Assembly (NCBI GenBank): GCA_964588795.1
Contig: CAZPQN010000025.1
Location: 1-34,849, forward strand
From: CAZPQN01 sp964588795
GTDB taxonomy: Bacteria > Fidelibacterota > UBA2242
Length of the DNA: 34,849 nucleotides
Reading direction: 5' to 3'
In this document: positions 32,701 through 34,849 of the stretch, piece by piece
How positions within the stretch are numbered: the stretch's first letter is position 1
How the letters are laid out: each line of letters opens with the position of its first letter
The notes under the pieces: generated by a model
The model's database searches: none
What the model saw: only the letters and a program-made list of their open reading frames with translations
Told to the model about the DNA's origin: nothing
Made by a program: the position numbers and the translations under genes

Positions 32701-33043
32701 CCCACTGGGTGATTTCACCGGGTTGGAATTCACTGTGACCGTGAATGATACCCGCGATGCGCGGTGAACCTTCGACCATAGCGCCGACCCATTGGCCTGC
32801 GGCAAACATCGGGCTCAGTCCACTGCCTTGCGGCCATTCCAGGCCCCAGTCGCCCAAAACGTTATCGTAAAACCAGGTTCCGTTGTTGCGCAGGATACCA
32901 TTCATCCGGTTGGCATTGATCCAGATATCGTTCATGATAGCTGGTTTGCTCACCGGTGTGGTTTTGGATTTGATTGCTTCCGCGCCCAGAGCGAGCGTAC
33001 CAAGCAACATTATTATCAGAATAATTGGCATTATTTTCTTCAT
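29756..33043 (-). CDS. Giant secreted protein with C-terminal sorting-like domain
   Basis: A 1095-residue exported protein. The signal peptide is IMPIILIIMLLGTLALGAEA. The body is large and mostly unrecognised (MNDIWINANRMNGILRNNG near the start; many Asp-rich turns such as DADADGIPELGEPG). One fibronectin-III-like segment follows APKTPVVSVSQAPNEIILTW. The last ~100 residues (VVPNPYYGYHSGELNPFNRY ... CTIRIFDLAGNLIRHLRK ... VASGIYIYHVD) are the FlgD-like C-terminal domain, extended by FTPNERLDAY. No catalytic motif is visible. Its place between a TonB receptor and a PorV-like protein suggests a surface-exposed partner. The start at 33043 has GGAGG seven bases upstream; TTG at 33061 and ATG at 33049 lie before or too close to that site. 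Confidence 0.85.
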   Translation of the reverse strand: MKKIMPIILIIMLLGTLALGAEAIKSKTTPVSKPAIMNDIWINANRMNGILRNNGTWFYDNVLGDWGLEWPQGSGLSPMFAAGQWVGAMVEGSPRIAGIIHGHSEFQPGEITQWGIDPPVAANPTSTAYRWYEIRSDGTGDWTNWPVSQGAPVDADGNPKLIGDQTIFCVYNDMADHTQFGTSKMGVEVRQIVWSFSRADAIGDMVFLKWQIVNKSAYDWSETYLSIWTDPDLGDGWDDFVGCDSTLGLGYLYNASDNDQQYGAAPPAIGIDFFQGPIVDSPGDVVVLPDGTTFQDKKMLKMTSFIYYNNDDSPQGNPQTGNDAWNYQRGIWRDGSFITDPSGNPTRFMYTGNPEAATGWLDANESDRRFMMTTGPFVMPKWVDADADGIPELGEPGVQEIVAGCIVARGSSNVNSVTTLKEVDVLAQQAYDLNFILAKAPKTPVVSVSQAPNEIILTWDETSEYNDDGSPYESADPIVGAAYGDTVIIDNIVKVISDSTYNFRGYTVYQYADASGREPVVVDHWDIGTPADAEDYTNQRYIVLSQNKHPTVGNVGEALFNGKEYYFGVTAEGYCEFGAPKIFESSPRIVRVIPQNTPGLRTSSVRGDSLTVTHSVTAGLPSDGSVVAIVVDPSSLTGDAYHVTFNADRTWNLLSSSDSSFSAAQTETLLVDQPNQRGDDAYNVVDGILVKVVGPALDYKNIQVVANGNGPLSQPEMGCFAYNSNGFPFLGDWDGVPVAGDIDRPTEDQQVSPAEWGIHTGMNAVGMDDSYDYFVTRTTQGGARWSSIIPYDWEIRFTTAGGKAYIPNAFMTGASTGGVYLDVPFELWCIGMDKNSTADDYRLFPYLLDVDHSATFNLLTQAGCDTGEGYPADHSVSGGDNDPYTDWIYWVKPANTTPGQAGYDAIVASIGANPSAHAYLDANIMRGDVFRRMVFVNWNGGSVATGNYNATMPETGTIFRILTTKPSQPSDIFAFRAPSNTQTLTDKKADLKRINVVPNPYYGYHSGELNPFNRYVQFTYLPPECTIRIFDLAGNLIRHLRKTDPTTTLLQWGLDNEYELPVASGIYIYHVDVPGVGEKVGKIAVFTPNERLDAY

Positions 33044-33063
33044 GTTCATTCCTCCAATCAACC

Positions 33064-34849
33064 TTACAGTTCGACCTGGACACCGAGACGAATCTGCCGC
33101 GGTTGACCGTAGTAGTTATAATCAATCTCACGCATTTTGAAGAGCTTCTTACCGGTTTCATCCAGTGCCCTCCAATACGCCTGACCAGCCGGGGTTCCCA
33201 GGAAGCCCGAATCATCCGGCAATCCCGTAGTTGTCCAGACATCCTGGACATTCCTCAGGTTTAGCAGATTGATGATTTCGGCATAGAGCCGCAGCTTGGA
33301 CGGGCCAACTTTGATGCGCTTGTCCAGTTTCATATCCACGCGGAAGTTCCAGGGTGTGGTCTCTGCCATCGCGGCAGTTACCGGCACGTTGGAGATGTCG
33401 TTATCATAGCGACCGTCATGCGGTTGTACGCCAGTCACGCGACAACGGGTGTAAGGATTGCCGGAGTTGAAAGTGAACAGCAGGTTGGCACCGGCATCGC
33501 GCAGGAATTTCGGCCCCTCGTCTTTTAGGCGATAATCGAGGGTCAAGGCCCCGGTATGCCGTTGTTCGAAATCCAGCGGTTGGGCGAATTTCGGGTAATG
33601 CCCGCGGGTCCCGCTCAACCAGGCGATATCGAAATTATCCAGCGAAGCCGAGCCAGTTCCTTCTGCAAATTGCATTTCGTAGTTGAAATTCAGGCTCAGG
33701 TTTTTGTACCGGCGCAAATTGAAGATCACATCCAGACCTTTGACCGTACCGAAATCACCATTAACCGGGAAGGCGATCGTGGTGATGTCCGTAATGATCG
33801 ATTGCAGTTGAATCAGGTCTTCGGTTTCTTTATAAAAAGCAGTCAGCTGGACCGAAGCGTTGGTACCTAACATCTGCTTGAAACCAATTTCATAGGACGT
33901 CGTCTTGGGGGGTCTCAGGTTGGGATTGTTCAGGTTAGTGAAGTACCCCGTCTCCTGAGCGTATTTGTCCATATAAAACGGTGCCAGATACAGGTTGGTC
34001 AGCGGCGGTTGCTGATAGAAAACCCCATATTGTGCATGGAAAACCGTTTGATCAGTGACCGGGAAACTCATTCCTAACCGCGGACTGATATAATAGTAAG
34101 TCTCCGAAGGTTCGGTGTCATCTTCATCGAACTGCCGATTGCCACCGAACATGCCGGTGCCATCGACATAGGTTCCATTGGCATCGAATTCCGCGGCGAT
34201 CTGTTTGAACATCCACGCATTGGGATTGATATGGTCATAGCGCAGGCCGATATTCAAAACCAGATCCTTGAATTCGATTTTATCCTGGACATAGGCACTC
34301 ATGATAATCGGATGGTACGGAGCCTGGTTATAATAGCCGCTGGTCGGACGACCGGTAGAATCTCTGACCACATCCGTCAGATAATCACCTTCATTGACCT
34401 CGTTGCCTTCCAAGTCATAGCCATAACCGCGGATGTCGGCATTCCGGAAACGTCCCAATTCGTCATTGACGAAATCCGAATCCGCCAAGAAAGTCGGATT
34501 ATAGATGCGCATTGACCTCAGGGTATGGTACTTGTATTCGAAGCCGGCTTTGATCGTGTTGTATTTGCCCTGTTGATGAGTCAGGTCAAAATCCACGCCC
34601 CAGTACTGCGTCCGCTGTTTCCACCAGGAATCGTACTGGCAACCGGGCTGGAAGAAGTCGGGTTCTATTCTTCCGGTGAACGGATTGCCCCAGTAGTCAC
34701 GGGCTTCCGGCCAGGGATTATAATTCGGATCACCATACTTGTATAGGTCATCCTTGAAGACCGGATCGTAAGTATGAGTCTCTGTATCGTACCAGTTGAA
34801 TTTCAGATCGTAGAACGACCGACTGGACAACATGTGCGTTAGCGTAGTA
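33064..34849 (-). CDS. TonB-dependent receptor, C-terminal part (5' end outside window)
   Basis: At least 594 residues of a TonB-dependent outer-membrane receptor. The frame stays open to the right edge (TTLTHMLSSRSFYDLKF), so the ATG at 34833 is internal; the plug domain and the signal peptide are missing. Barrel features are clear: YVQDKIEFKDLVLNIGLRYD, the ISPRLGMSFPVTDQTVFHAQYG strand pair, PNLRPPKTTSYEIGFKQ, and a final strand RQIRLGVQVEL. Such receptors import large ligands (siderophores, cobalamin, oligosaccharides or peptides) using TonB energy; the ligand cannot be predicted. The giant secreted-protein gene follows 20 bases downstream, so receptor, secreted protein and PorV-like protein form one operon. 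Confidence 0.93.
   Translation of the reverse strand, partial: TTLTHMLSSRSFYDLKFNWYDTETHTYDPVFKDDLYKYGDPNYNPWPEARDYWGNPFTGRIEPDFFQPGCQYDSWWKQRTQYWGVDFDLTHQQGKYNTIKAGFEYKYHTLRSMRIYNPTFLADSDFVNDELGRFRNADIRGYGYDLEGNEVNEGDYLTDVVRDSTGRPTSGYYNQAPYHPIIMSAYVQDKIEFKDLVLNIGLRYDHINPNAWMFKQIAAEFDANGTYVDGTGMFGGNRQFDEDDTEPSETYYYISPRLGMSFPVTDQTVFHAQYGVFYQQPPLTNLYLAPFYMDKYAQETGYFTNLNNPNLRPPKTTSYEIGFKQMLGTNASVQLTAFYKETEDLIQLQSIITDITTIAFPVNGDFGTVKGLDVIFNLRRYKNLSLNFNYEMQFAEGTGSASLDNFDIAWLSGTRGHYPKFAQPLDFEQRHTGALTLDYRLKDEGPKFLRDAGANLLFTFNSGNPYTRCRVTGVQPHDGRYDNDISNVPVTAAMAETTPWNFRVDMKLDKRIKVGPSKLRLYAEIINLLNLRNVQDVWTTTGLPDDSGFLGTPAGQAYWRALDETGKKLFKMREIDYNYYGQPRQIRLGVQVEL

Noticed and set aside
30029..32767. Plus-strand frames of 80-160 residues opposite the giant secreted-protein gene
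   Set aside because: Antisense shadows; no recognisable domains, no signal peptides with ribosome sites, and the opposite strand encodes a well-supported protein.
1..34849. CRISPR arrays, insertion sequences, rRNA or riboswitches
   Set aside because: No regularly spaced repeats, transposase frames, terminal inverted repeats, rRNA-like sequence or recognisable riboswitch cores were seen by eye; a covariance-model scan would be needed to exclude small RNAs.

Overview
The window looks like a metagenome-assembled fragment (a run of exactly 100 N at 22044-22143) from a Gram-negative bacterium of the FCB superphylum, closest in style to KSB1, Calditrichota, Zixibacteria or Marinimicrobia. The evidence is an LptF/LptG-type permease, a TonB-dependent receptor, a PorV-like outer-membrane protein, and two very large secreted proteins ending in the FlgD-like/type-A sorting domain typical of these lineages. 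I cannot place it more precisely. Coding density is high: no gene-free stretch exceeds 300 bases (the longest are 28466-28692 and 11905-12123). There are no transposases, phage genes, CRISPR arrays or rRNA genes.

Layout. 1-5312: a small minus-strand membrane protein, then a tightly overlapping plus-strand set: glutaredoxin, ferredoxin:thioredoxin reductase catalytic chain and a small membrane protein. These are followed by a membrane diguanylate cyclase, a Cys-rich secreted protein, a 7TM-PAS sensor with a four-cysteine tail instead of a kinase, and a divergent thymidylate synthase. 5378-11904 (minus): a 1197-residue secreted multidomain protein, then (in transcription order) pgi, a ZIP metal transporter and a Cdd1-type helix-hairpin-helix protein. 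12124-14266 (plus): alkD, an HD-domain protein and a Ppx/GppA-like protein without catalytic motifs, all overlapping by 4 bp. 14277-18429 (minus): LptF/G permease, pyrimidine-nucleoside phosphorylase and two tandem thymidylate-kinase-like proteins, converging on the previous operon.

18553-22786 (plus): an envelope set of beta-propeller protein, Tyr-rich lipoprotein, barrel-like protein and a small exported beta-sandwich protein. 22871-27591 (plus): the NfeD-slipin pair, DNA ligase LigA and a small barrel-like protein. Then come tRNA-Thr(CGT), a DUF6498-like membrane protein, and a minus-strand operon of TonB-dependent receptor (cut by the window end), giant secreted protein and PorV-like protein.

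The most unusual part is 12.1-15.7 kb. There a Ppx/GppA phosphatase appears split into a plausible HD enzyme and a catalytically stripped actin-like partner. Next to it are two P-loop kinases that keep the thymidylate-kinase fold markers but have lost the usual dTMP-recognition motifs; one has Arg in place of the P-loop Lys. A link between these and polyphosphate or nucleotide signalling is a hypothesis, not something the sequence proves.
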